A DNA stretch of 64,000 nt from Psychrilyobacter piezotolerans (GTDB taxonomy: Bacteria; Fusobacteriota; Fusobacteriia; Fusobacteriales; Fusobacteriaceae): the NCBI RefSeq assembly GCF_003391055.1, contig NZ_QUAJ01000002.1, forward strand, positions 1 to 64,000, written 5' to 3'. Both the position numbers and the translations under genes were made by a program. How positions within the stretch are numbered: position 1 is the first letter of the stretch; each line of letters begins with the position of its first letter. Under the pieces are notes generated by a model, which saw nothing but the letters and a program-made list of their open reading frames with translations, searched no databases and had not been told where the DNA came from. Positions 17,098-24,787 of the stretch are shown piece after piece.

Positions 17098-17628
17098 CTA
17101 CCTTAATTTTTCTAGTACACTCTCAACCTCTTGAATTGAAAGATCGGTATTAAAACATGGCCCATTTATTTTTTTATTGAATACACCGTATACAGACATT
17201 GGAAAAGCATCATAGATTCCTGCTACTAAATCTCTTTCACAGGCTACAGCTATTACAAGTTTTGGTTTTGTTTCTTTCAAAAACTTACGAGCCAGTGTTC
17301 CGCCGGTAGCGATCTTAGCTTTCACGCCATATTTTCTTTGTAATTTCAGGATATCTCCTACTTTGCACTTCCCGCATTCCTTACAATTTTCTACCCTGGA
17401 TGTCACCTTTAACGGGCATTCATAATTTTGAATACAATGGGGGAGTAAGATAGATACCCTGTTTGCAGGTATATTCTTACATCGTTTTAACACGACACCA
17501 TTATTAAAACGGATAAATATCTTAGAGATCCTGCTATTCTCAATCTCTTCTTTGGAAAATTTTCTAGCTATGATCACTAGAAGGTAAAATATGAGATATA
17601 TCCACCTTAAAATAACTAATTTCAACAT
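17098..17628 (-). CDS. DUF116 family protein
   Basis: 176 residues. An N-terminal membrane segment (~4-22) is followed by the DUF116 cysteine pattern: PHCIQNYECP, then ENCKECGKCKVGD, then VACERD and GPCFNT. The close cysteines suggest a metal or Fe-S site. DUF116 proteins have no established function. It is the first gene after a strong promoter (17713-17741) and lies 9 bp before the TPR gene, so it heads the operon leading to tonB and dnaX. Confidence 0.85.
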   Translation of the reverse strand: MLKLVILRWIYLIFYLLVIIARKFSKEEIENSRISKIFIRFNNGVVLKRCKNIPANRVSILLPHCIQNYECPLKVTSRVENCKECGKCKVGDILKLQRKYGVKAKIATGGTLARKFLKETKPKLVIAVACERDLVAGIYDAFPMSVYGVFNKKINGPCFNTDLSIQEVESVLEKLR

Positions 17629-17712
17629 ATTATCTTCTCCATCAGGCCTATAGATAAAAACCTTTATAAACCTTATTTAATCAAGGGATTCTTACATATG
17701 GTACTCTTAGTT

Positions 17713-17741
17713 AGTATATCATATTAAAATTACACCGTCAA
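17713..17741 (-). promoter_or_regulatory. Sigma-70 promoter of the DUF116-TPR-exb-tonB-dnaX operon
   Basis: On the minus strand TTGACG (17741-17736) and TATACT (17718-17713) are 17 bp apart. The -35 box follows immediately on the T tract of the dnaN terminator, so termination and re-initiation overlap within a few bases. Confidence 0.75.
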
Positions 17742-17775
17742 AAAAAGCTCAAGTTTTAACCAAAACTTGAACTTC
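17739..17775 (-). terminator. Intrinsic terminator of dnaN
   Basis: On the minus strand GTTCAAGTTTT pairs with AAAACTTGAGC around GGTT, followed by seven T. It starts about 8 nt after the dnaN stop codon. Confidence 0.9.
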
Positions 17776-17783
17776 CTTATATT

Positions 17784-18896
17784 TTAATCTTTTAATGCTA
17801 AAGGCATCACTAGATATTTAAAATTCTTTTCATTTTCTATCGTCAATTCCACAGCACCACTAGAAGTGGAAAGATTCAAAAATACATTTTTTCCCTTTTC
17901 TATAAAAGCAAGATAATCCAATAAAAACTTTACATTGAGAGATATTTTCAGATCTTCTCCATCTTTTTTTATCCCTATAGTTTCATTGATCTTAGCTATT
18001 TCAGATATCCCGCTTACTTCCAAGAGATCATCTTTAAATTCAAATATCCCGCTATTTTTAGATTCTGTATTATTTCTAACAAATATCTGTACCCTTTTAA
18101 GTACATTTTTAAATTCAGCCGAATCTATTAAAACTTCTTTGTTGTATCCTGTTGCATTTAATATCCCATCATAGTCCGGGAATGGCAGATCAATTACCCT
18201 GGTCAATATCTCGGTAGCTCCCACTATGAATTTAACCTGGTTTCCTTCATATGTAAAGATAATATCATCGACTTTTTTTGAAACTAAAATTTTTATCATA
18301 GCTTCTACACTTTTTAGGGGGATACTGACTTTTAATTCCCCATCCAGGTCTACTTCCTCGGTTATATAGACCAGTCTGTATGTATCTGTTGAGATTAATT
18401 TCAACATCCCGCCTTCCAATTCCATCCTCAAACAATTTATAGATATATTATCTGTAGTTTGAGAAGCCGCAAACTTTGATTTTTCCAATAAGTTCACAAA
18501 AAGTTCTATGGGCAATTTATATTCTTTCCCGCCTTTAAATCCTCTGATTTTTGGATATTCATCAGCATCAAAAACAGAAAATTCCGAAGATGAATCTTCA
18601 GTTTCTATCAAAAGAGTTTTTCCATCTATACTAAGAGTTATCTCGGTGTCACTGATCTCTTTCAGGTATTCTTCCACCAATTGATGGGAAAATACCAGAT
18701 TTCCGCCCTCTATTACCTCTCCTTCCATCTTGGATGTAACCGTTAATTCTAAGTTTGTTCCCTTTAAAATTATCGTGGAATCATTGGCCTCCATATATAC
18801 ACCTGAAATAATAGGTCTTATTTTATTTTCAGTGATAGCCTTACTGACTATCCTTAAAGTTTTTAAAAATTCTTGTTTATTTACTTTTATTTTCAA
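17784..18896 (-). CDS. dnaN: DNA polymerase III sliding clamp (beta subunit)
   Basis: 370 residues, the normal clamp length, made of three similar domains of ~120 residues. Typical motifs are KIRPIISGVYME near residue 26 and the C-terminal YLVMPLALKD, close to the usual MPMR[LI] ending. The clamp rings DNA and tethers the polymerase. The ATG has a GGGAGG site about 11 nt upstream. Its own terminator follows and a ~250-bp spacer precedes it, so it is probably a single-gene unit. In many bacteria dnaN follows dnaA at the origin; dnaA is not in this window. Confidence 0.97.
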   Translation of the reverse strand: MKIKVNKQEFLKTLRIVSKAITENKIRPIISGVYMEANDSTIILKGTNLELTVTSKMEGEVIEGGNLVFSHQLVEEYLKEISDTEITLSIDGKTLLIETEDSSSEFSVFDADEYPKIRGFKGGKEYKLPIELFVNLLEKSKFAASQTTDNISINCLRMELEGGMLKLISTDTYRLVYITEEVDLDGELKVSIPLKSVEAMIKILVSKKVDDIIFTYEGNQVKFIVGATEILTRVIDLPFPDYDGILNATGYNKEVLIDSAEFKNVLKRVQIFVRNNTESKNSGIFEFKDDLLEVSGISEIAKINETIGIKKDGEDLKISLNVKFLLDYLAFIEKGKNVFLNLSTSSGAVELTIENEKNFKYLVMPLALKD

Positions 18897-18991
18897 TTTT
18901 TACCTCCCATGTGCTAATTCCTTTATTACTACCTTTCCCTCGATTCACCAGTACTCAAAATTCTTTTTAACTACACGCTTTTCTACGATTA

Positions 18992-19023
18992 TCAAAATCA
19001 AGTATAGTTAAAACTTGATTTTG
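18992..19023. repeat. Hairpin upstream of dnaN
   Basis: TCAAAATCAAG and CTTGATTTTGA form perfect 11-bp arms around ten A+T-rich bases. It lies between the sigma-factor gene and dnaN, in the probable dnaN promoter region. Either a regulatory stem or another intergenic palindrome is possible. Confidence 0.5.
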
Positions 19024-19050
19024 AATGTCGATTCTAACAGTTGTAATCTC

Positions 19051-19074
19051 GAGAAACCATAAAAAAGAAGAGTC
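19051..19074. repeat. Worn copy of palindromic element, family A
   Basis: GAGAAACCATAAAAAAGAAG matches the right half and tail of family A copies. The left arm is not clearly kept. Confidence 0.4.
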
Positions 19075-19120
19075 TGTTTCAATTCACTTATTCTACCACA
19101 TCTATCATTAAAATTAAAGA

Positions 19121-19145
19121 TTCCCCACCGGAAAAAGGCGGGGAA
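19121..19145 (-). terminator. Intrinsic terminator of the sigma-factor gene
   Basis: TTCCCC and GGGGAA arms with extra CC/GG pairs lie a few bases past the stop codon at 19152; on the minus strand TCTTTAATTTT follows. Confidence 0.8.
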
Positions 19146-19151
19146 CTTATA

Positions 19152-19979
19152 TTATTTAAATAAATAGGGCTTCAATTCCTCACTAAATCTTGTTTTAAGC
19201 TTTAATAAGGTCTTTTTCTCAATCTGCCTCACTCTTTCTCTGGTAATATTAAATGTCTTACCAATTTCTTCTAAAGTATGGATATCGTATCCATCTATTC
19301 CATATCTTAATTTCACTATCTCTTTTTCACGAGGTTTTAGAGCATCTAACATCTTAGTGATCTCTTCCCTGCCTATTCCTCTCAAAACCTGGTTTTCGAG
19401 GGACTGTTCTTCAGGCTGGCTTATGGTGTCTTCTAAGAAGATGTCCTCTCCTATGGAAGCATTCAAAGACATCAGATCTTGAAATTCTAACATTACTTTT
19501 TGAATCTTGTCTTCTGGTATACCTAAGCCCTTTGATATTTCATTAAAATCAGGATATTTACTGGTTTCCATCACATGATTCATAATATATTTATTTACTT
19601 TATTCAACATATCATATTTATAAGATGGTATCCTTATTTCCCTTCCCTTACTTATTATAGACTTAGTTATAGATTGTTTAATCCACCAAACTGCATAGGT
19701 TGAAAATCTAAACCCTTTATCCACATCAAATTTCTTAATAGCATGAATAAGCCCAAAATTACCTTCACTGATAAGGTCCATTAAACCCAGTCCTTTTCTA
19801 GTATATTTTTTAGCTACATTCACTACTAACCGTAAGTTGGACAGAATTAATTTTTCCTTAGATTCCTCACAGCCATTTTTAGCTGCTATAAGTAATTTTA
19901 ATTCCTCTTCCTTTGTCAAAATTTCATACTGCCTAATATCTTTTAAATATAAAGATACTAAATCTTTTGTTCTCTCCAT
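19152..19979 (-). CDS. Sigma-70 family RNA polymerase sigma factor (no region 1.1)
   Basis: 275 residues: region 1.2 (LVSLYLKDIRQYEILT), region 2 with the core-binding and -10-reading helix (GNFGLIHAIKKFDVDKGFRF and YAVWWIKQSI, about 75-112), region 3, and region 4 with the helix-turn-helix (TLEEIGKTFNITRERVRQIE, about 236-255). It lacks the long acidic region 1.1 and the large non-conserved region of a main RpoD, so it is probably a group 2 (RpoS-like) factor rather than the housekeeping one; if no other rpoD exists in the genome it could still be the main factor. Only a weak ribosome-binding site precedes the ATG. It is followed by its own terminator. Confidence 0.88.
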   Translation of the reverse strand: MERTKDLVSLYLKDIRQYEILTKEEELKLLIAAKNGCEESKEKLILSNLRLVVNVAKKYTRKGLGLMDLISEGNFGLIHAIKKFDVDKGFRFSTYAVWWIKQSITKSIISKGREIRIPSYKYDMLNKVNKYIMNHVMETSKYPDFNEISKGLGIPEDKIQKVMLEFQDLMSLNASIGEDIFLEDTISQPEEQSLENQVLRGIGREEITKMLDALKPREKEIVKLRYGIDGYDIHTLEEIGKTFNITRERVRQIEKKTLLKLKTRFSEELKPYLFK

Positions 19980-19998
19980 AGTCTCATCATCCTTAGTT

Positions 19999-20997
19999 TT
20001 AAAATTCTCTCTTTAAGTCTCTAGTCATCAATTCTTTTACCATTTCAGTTGCTAATTTATCTTCATATAATACCTTGTAGACACCTTCTAATATTGGCAT
20101 TGACACTTTCTTCTTTTGAGCTAATTCGTAGACAGCTTTCACAGTCGGTACTCCTTCAGCTACCATCTCCATCTCATCTAAGATCTCTTGTAATTTCCTT
20201 CCTTCACCTAATTTTTGTCCCACATATCTATTTCTACTGTGGGTACTAGCACATGTTACTATCAGATCTCCCATTCCAGAAAGTCCCGAAAAAGTCTCAG
20301 CTTTAGCTCCTAAAGCTTCTCCAAACCTTATCATCTCTGCTAATCCTCTAGTTATAAGAGCTGCCTTTGTGTTGTCTCCAAGCCCTATTCCATCAGCTGC
20401 ACCTGCAGCTATTGCAATACCATTTTTCACAGCCCCGCCTAGTTCTACCCCGATAATATCATTACTTTCATACACCCTGAAATTTTCTGTATTAAAGAGT
20501 TCCTGGATTTTTTTAGCACACTCAGATTCCCCGGCAGCCACTATTGTAGACGGAAGATTTTTAGCCACTTCCTCTGCATGGGTAGGACCAGAAAGAATCA
20601 CAATATTCTTGTGGAATTTCCCCAATATTTCATCCTTAATCACCTGGGATAATCTCATCCCTGTAGAAATCTCTATCCCCTTGGCAGTGTTAACTATTAT
20701 TGTTTTTTCTGTCAGCTGACAACTGATCTTTTCCATAACAGATCTCAATACTTGGGATGGTACAGCCATGATCAGGTATTCTACCCCATCTAACAAACCT
20801 TCGATCTTAGATGTTACCTGTAAAGTTTCTGGAAATTCAGCATTGGGTAAAAACTTTTTATTTACCCTGCTTTTTTGCAATAATTCTGCCCTCTCTTCGT
20901 TGTAATCCCATAAAGTTACATTGTTTCCTTTAGACGCTATAATCCTAGCAAGTGCTGTTCCCCAAGAACCTGCTCCCATCACTACAATTTTCCCCAT
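19999..20997 (-). CDS. gpsA: NAD(P)-dependent glycerol-3-phosphate dehydrogenase
   Basis: 332 residues. N-terminal Rossmann motif GAGSWGTALA (residues 8-17), the GPTHAEEVA motif near 141 and the catalytic region VELGGAVKNGIAIAAGAADG near 190 identify GpsA. It reduces dihydroxyacetone phosphate to glycerol-3-phosphate, the backbone for phospholipids. It lies 29 bp downstream of plsY, whose product acylates the glycerol-3-phosphate it makes, so the pair forms a short pathway unit. GGAG precedes the ATG. Confidence 0.97.
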   Translation of the reverse strand: MGKIVVMGAGSWGTALARIIASKGNNVTLWDYNEERAELLQKSRVNKKFLPNAEFPETLQVTSKIEGLLDGVEYLIMAVPSQVLRSVMEKISCQLTEKTIIVNTAKGIEISTGMRLSQVIKDEILGKFHKNIVILSGPTHAEEVAKNLPSTIVAAGESECAKKIQELFNTENFRVYESNDIIGVELGGAVKNGIAIAAGAADGIGLGDNTKAALITRGLAEMIRFGEALGAKAETFSGLSGMGDLIVTCASTHSRNRYVGQKLGEGRKLQEILDEMEMVAEGVPTVKAVYELAQKKKVSMPILEGVYKVLYEDKLATEMVKELMTRDLKREF

Positions 20998-21026
20998 AAT
21001 TTACTCCTTTTTTAAAATCGTTTAAA

Positions 21027-21638
21027 TTATTTTTTAGCTCCAAATTTGTTTTCATTTCCATGAAGAAGTCTTTGTATATTACTTCTATGTTTGAATATTA
21101 CAAATAAAGCTATTATAAGGGCAAATCCAAACATATTCCATTTTCCCAGCTCCGGCTTCACAGGCATAAACAGTACCAATATCGGAAATAATCCTGCTGC
21201 TGATACAGAAGCCAGGGATACGTATTTAGTTGAAAATGCAATCAGTATAAATACAGCCACTAAGATTAAAACTATATTTGGAACTAAGTATAAAAATACT
21301 CCTAAACTAGTAGCTACACCTTTTCCGCCTTTAAATTTTAAAAACATGGACAGGGTATGACCAACTATCGTCACTAACCCTACCAAGATAAGCTGCCACC
21401 CATTTATTCCAGCTAAATGTGCTAGAAAAACCGGCAGATATCCCTTTAAGGCATCTGCCAAAAGAACAATTATCCCGTATTGTTTTCCAAGTACCCTGTA
21501 TGCATTGGTTGCACCGGTATTTTTACTGCCGTGTTCTCTGATATCTATACCTTTAAACTTTTTTCCTATAACTACACCTGTTGGAATAGATCCCATGAAA
21601 TAAGCTATTATTAAAAAAATTATCAATTTAACTTCCAT
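21027..21638 (-). CDS. plsY: Acyl-phosphate:glycerol-3-phosphate acyltransferase
   Basis: 203 residues, five or more membrane helices. The PlsY motifs GSIPTGVVIGK (16-26), GSKNTGATNAYRVLG (37-51) and FKGGKGVATSLG (103-114) are all present. It transfers the acyl group of acyl-phosphate to glycerol-3-phosphate, the first step of phospholipid synthesis in bacteria with PlsX/PlsY; plsX is not in this window. The AGGAGGG site of its ATG sits beside a family B palindrome that spans the gap to rlmD. Confidence 0.96.
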   Translation of the reverse strand: MEVKLIIFLIIAYFMGSIPTGVVIGKKFKGIDIREHGSKNTGATNAYRVLGKQYGIIVLLADALKGYLPVFLAHLAGINGWQLILVGLVTIVGHTLSMFLKFKGGKGVATSLGVFLYLVPNIVLILVAVFILIAFSTKYVSLASVSAAGLFPILVLFMPVKPELGKWNMFGFALIIALFVIFKHRSNIQRLLHGNENKFGAKK

Positions 21639-21648
21639 CTTCCCTCCT

Positions 21649-21676
21649 GTACGGATAATTCATGAATTATCCCTTC
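21649..21676. repeat. Palindromic element, family B, copy 3 (supplies the rlmD stop codon)
   Basis: GTACGGATAATTCATGAATT continues into ATCCCTTC, a palindrome centred on TTCATGAA. The rlmD stop (complement of 21667-21669) lies within it, and the element fills almost the whole gap to the plsY ribosome-binding site. Confidence 0.8.
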
Positions 21677-23025
21677 TTTAAAAATTTCCCCACTACCTCA
21701 ATATGACTGGTATTAGGAAACATGTCTAACGGACAAACTTTGGTTAACTTATATCCCAATCCTTCTAATATCTGCGTATCCCTGGCAAATGTTGACGGAT
21801 TACATGATATATATACCACTTCTTTTATCTTTGTTTCAGATAACTTTTCCAGTATATTCTGTGCTATTCCCTTTCTAGGGGGGTCAAATATTATTGAATC
21901 TATTTGATTTCCTGTTTCGATTAGTTCAATTAATTTTTCCTCAGCTTTACCATTTATAAATTCTATATTCTCTATCTTATTTTCTGCACTTGTTTTTAGT
22001 GCAGCTCTTGTTGCTGATTCCACTATCTCTATAGCGTAGACCTTATTGGCGTCCTTTGACAGGATCATAGCGATAGTTCCTGTACCTGAATAAGCATCCA
22101 CTATATTTTTATTTTTTATGTCGTCAAAGTAAGAGATCGCCTTCTCATATAACTTTTTAGTCTGTTCTATGTTAATCTGGAAAAACGATGTAGGAGATAT
22201 GTTAAACTCAATTCCATACAGTTCTTCCTTTATATATTTTTCCCCCAACAGATGGATATTTTGCTCACCTAAAGCAAAATTTGTCCTCTTGTTGTTGATA
22301 GAAACGTATACAGACTTAATCTTGTCGTTTTCATTATACAGGGTATTTAAAACCTCTTCTATTTTTGAATCTACCTTACCTTTAATGATAAGTACAACCA
22401 TAGCCTCATTGAATGACGTGGTTCTGACCATTATATGTCTCAATATTCCCTTATGAGCTTTTTCATTGTATACACTTAGTTTAGCTTCATTTAGGAGTTC
22501 TTTGATCCTGGATATAATTTCATTTGAAAGCTGGGATTGAAGGATATTTTCCTCTACTTCAAAAACTTCATGGGATCTTTTTTTAAAGAATCCTGATATA
22601 ATCTTTCCGTTTTTACGTGCAAAGGGTTCGATCACTTTATTTCTATAGTTAAATTGATTTTCTGCTCCTACGGTGTCCGATATTTCTACCTTATCTAAAT
22701 CTACCTTCCCTACTCTGGAAAGCACATCTTCTACCATGAGTTTTTTATACTTTAACTGCTCATTGTATTTAAGCATGGCAAAGTCGCAGCCATGATGTTC
22801 TTCAAAACTTATTTTGTCTCCTGCTGCTCTATCTATTCCAGGTGTTATTATCTTTTTTATAAGAGCTCTTCCATATGTTTTTTTTAGTGAAATTATTTCT
22901 ACTTCTAAGACATCCCCAGGTACAGACATAGGTACAAAAATAGCTAGATCGCCATAATATCCTAATCCTTCACCACCAAAAATTATCTTATCTATTTTAA
23001 TCTCTACTATATTTCCTTTTTTCAA
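21667..23025 (-). CDS. rlmD: 23S rRNA (uracil-5-)-methyltransferase, RlmD/RumA family, without Fe-S cysteines
   Basis: 452 residues starting at a TTG with an AGAGGT site. An N-terminal TRAM domain (about 1-58) is followed by a central domain and a SAM-dependent methyltransferase domain with DAYSGTGTIAM, FDPPRKGI and the catalytic-cysteine motif YISCNPSTFARD near residue 405. Family members methylate U1939 and/or U747 of 23S rRNA. The usual C-x(n)-CGGC cluster motif before QLxYK is replaced by HHGCDFAMLKYNEQLKYK with only Cys80, so the [4Fe-4S] cluster is probably absent. The final codons and stop lie in a family B palindrome. Target position cannot be assigned from sequence. Confidence 0.88.
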   Translation of the reverse strand: MKKGNIVEIKIDKIIFGGEGLGYYGDLAIFVPMSVPGDVLEVEIISLKKTYGRALIKKIITPGIDRAAGDKISFEEHHGCDFAMLKYNEQLKYKKLMVEDVLSRVGKVDLDKVEISDTVGAENQFNYRNKVIEPFARKNGKIISGFFKKRSHEVFEVEENILQSQLSNEIISRIKELLNEAKLSVYNEKAHKGILRHIMVRTTSFNEAMVVLIIKGKVDSKIEEVLNTLYNENDKIKSVYVSINNKRTNFALGEQNIHLLGEKYIKEELYGIEFNISPTSFFQINIEQTKKLYEKAISYFDDIKNKNIVDAYSGTGTIAMILSKDANKVYAIEIVESATRAALKTSAENKIENIEFINGKAEEKLIELIETGNQIDSIIFDPPRKGIAQNILEKLSETKIKEVVYISCNPSTFARDTQILEGLGYKLTKVCPLDMFPNTSHIEVVGKFLKKG

Positions 23026-23119
23026 CTTCTACCTCTTTTCATAACAATTTATAATCAAACTAGCACTTACTCATCATACAACCTAAATCGACCAAAGTCA
23101 AGTTTCAAAGCTTTTTATT

Positions 23120-23407
23120 TCATTTTGAAACACTTTTTCCCATCTTGACATAGTTTATAGACTCGGAAACTTCCATCCCCAACTCTTTTTCAGCACGTTT
23201 TTTAATTGTATTTAAGTCCATTTTTTCTGTCAATTTTATTTTTTCCCTGGATATATCCTTTTGAAGGTTCTGATTATAGGTTTTCTGTGCCTTAATCTCC
23301 TTACTCACTCTGACTGCCTCTATAGTATAATGCAGACGTAACCCTTCCATAAAAATTAAAAAAATTATCGGTAATAAAATCATTAATATTTTACGTCTTT
23401 TTTTCAT
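23120..23407 (-). CDS. ftsL: FtsL-like cell division protein
   Basis: 95 residues: a basic N terminus (MKKRRK), one membrane helix (about 7-25), then a coiled coil (KEIKAQKTYNQNLQKDISRE) and a short C-terminal part with RAEKELGM, the pattern of FtsL/septum-formation initiator proteins. Its ATG overlaps the rsmH stop by 4 nt, the standard rsmH-ftsL arrangement. FtsL bridges FtsQ/FtsB and the FtsWI synthase at the septum. Sequence is weakly conserved in this family, so the call rests on topology and context. Confidence 0.75.
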   Translation of the reverse strand: MKKRRKILMILLPIIFLIFMEGLRLHYTIEAVRVSKEIKAQKTYNQNLQKDISREKIKLTEKMDLNTIKKRAEKELGMEVSESINYVKMGKSVSK

Positions 23408-24345
23408 AACTTTTCTACTACTCTCAATTTGGACGAATGTGCTCTATTGTTAAATTCCAGCTCATCTGTATTAGGAATAACAGGTTTTCTTGTTATACGT
23501 TTCACTGTTGCTTTATGGTTGCATTGACAAACCAATAGATGGGATGGGCAGAGACAATCTGTAGACAGCTCTTTAAATTTTTGCTTCACTATCCTATCCT
23601 CTAACGAATGGAAGGTAATTATAGCCAGTCTTCCCCCTGGCTTCAACAGGTTAACCGCCTTATCAATTACGTTTTCAAGTACATCCAATTCCTTATTAAC
23701 TTCTATCCTTATAGCTTGGAAGGTTTTTTTAGCCGGATGTTTCTTAGGATGTCCTTTGATAGCTTTTTTGATTACCGCTACCAAATCTCCAGTAGTTTCT
23801 ATAGCTTTTTCCTCTCTGTTGTGTACTATATATTTAGCTATCTTTCTGGCATATCTTTCCTCACCATACTCATATATGATTCTCGAGATCTCCTCTTCCT
23901 CATAGTTGTTTATTACTTCGTAGGCTGAAATAGGCATATTTTTATCCATTCTCATGTCTAAACGAGTATTATATTTATACGAAAACCCTCTTTCAGGATC
24001 ATCCAGCTGTTTAGAAGAAACTCCTATGTCCATCATTATTCCATCCACTTTATCGTATCCTGCCATATATACTACACTATCCATCTCCTGGAAATTAGAT
24101 TTAAATATTTTTACTTTATCCCCGTACTTTTCCAACCTTTTCCCTGCAAAGTCAATGGCATTCTGATCCTGGTCTATAGAGATCAACACACCTTTTTCCG
24201 AAAGTCTTTTCACGATTCCTTCTGAATGACCTCCTCCACCTAGGGTCCCATCTACATACACCCCGTCTGCATTAGTAACCAATCTGTCTAAGGTCTCCTC
24301 ATACAGCACCGGTATATGGTATTCACACTCTATCTCTTTATGCAT
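23404..24345 (-). CDS. rsmH: 16S rRNA (cytosine-1402-N4)-methyltransferase
   Basis: 313 residues, the usual length for RsmH (MraW). N-terminal HIPVLYEETLDRL (10-22), the SAM site DGTLGGGGHSEGI (32-44), MDIGVSSKQLDDPERGFSY (~105-123) and TFHSLEDRIVKQKFK are diagnostic. It N4-methylates C1402 in the decoding centre. It is translationally coupled to ftsL, but mraZ and the rest of the division/cell wall cluster are absent; the transpeptidase gene lies 9 kb away. AGGAGG precedes the ATG. Confidence 0.97.
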   Translation of the reverse strand: MHKEIECEYHIPVLYEETLDRLVTNADGVYVDGTLGGGGHSEGIVKRLSEKGVLISIDQDQNAIDFAGKRLEKYGDKVKIFKSNFQEMDSVVYMAGYDKVDGIMMDIGVSSKQLDDPERGFSYKYNTRLDMRMDKNMPISAYEVINNYEEEEISRIIYEYGEERYARKIAKYIVHNREEKAIETTGDLVAVIKKAIKGHPKKHPAKKTFQAIRIEVNKELDVLENVIDKAVNLLKPGGRLAIITFHSLEDRIVKQKFKELSTDCLCPSHLLVCQCNHKATVKRITRKPVIPNTDELEFNNRAHSSKLRVVEKL

Positions 24346-24420
24346 TTTTCCTCCTACTTAAAACTGTTAATTTTCTTTTTCCCCTTTAACTTTTACGTCA
24401 TTACACGCCTTTAAAGATAA

Positions 24421-24453
24421 TGGAGTCTGCCCGCCTTTGGCGGGCAGACTCCA
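24421..24453. terminator. Strong bidirectional-type terminator between rsmH and yggT
   Basis: GGAGTCTGCCCGCC and GGCGGGCAGACTCC form perfect 14-bp arms around TTT, by far the most G+C-rich stem in the area, with an A-rich left side and T-rich right side (TTAATTTTT). It can end the minus-strand yggT transcript. Confidence 0.85.
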
Positions 24454-24467
24454 TTAATTTTTCATTT

Positions 24468-24515
24468 CGTAAGGGTAATTCATGAATTACCCTTACGAAG
24501 AATTACCCCTACGAA
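24468..24515. repeat. Palindromic element, family B, copy 4 (supplies the yggT stop codon)
   Basis: A full palindrome (GGGTAATTCATGAATTACCC, 24473-24492) is followed by a partial copy (GAATTACCCCTACGAA). The yggT stop (complement of 24509-24511) is within the partial copy. Confidence 0.8.
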
Positions 24516-24775
24516 ATCATACTTAATATTCTAAAAATTAAATACTTTGCAAGACCCAGTACATAATATGCCAGGATTGGTGACAGATCTAACCTGGCAC
24601 CACCTAAAGGAATCAATATTCTAAATGGTCTTAAGATTGGTTCTGTAACCGTATAAATCAAATCAATAAATTCATTCCTGCTTCTTGGAGCAATCCATGA
24701 TAATATTATTCTCAATAAAATTAAAATTTTCAATATTTCTACTGCATAACTCACTACTCTATATATCAAAAACAT
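24509..24775 (-). CDS. YggT family membrane protein
   Basis: 88 residues with two membrane segments (about 8-27 and 65-85) separated by the YggT signature LSWIAPRSRNEFIDLIYTVTEPILRPFR... region (25-55). YggT proteins are small inner-membrane proteins near division or envelope genes in many bacteria; the role is not firmly known. It lies 12 bp after pgsA with a GGAGG site, so it is likely cotranscribed with rimO-pgsA. Its last codon and stop come from a palindromic repeat. Confidence 0.88.
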   Translation of the reverse strand: MFLIYRVVSYAVEILKILILLRIILSWIAPRSRNEFIDLIYTVTEPILRPFRILIPLGGARLDLSPILAYYVLGLAKYLIFRILSMIS

Positions 24776-24787
24776 CTATTCCTCCAC

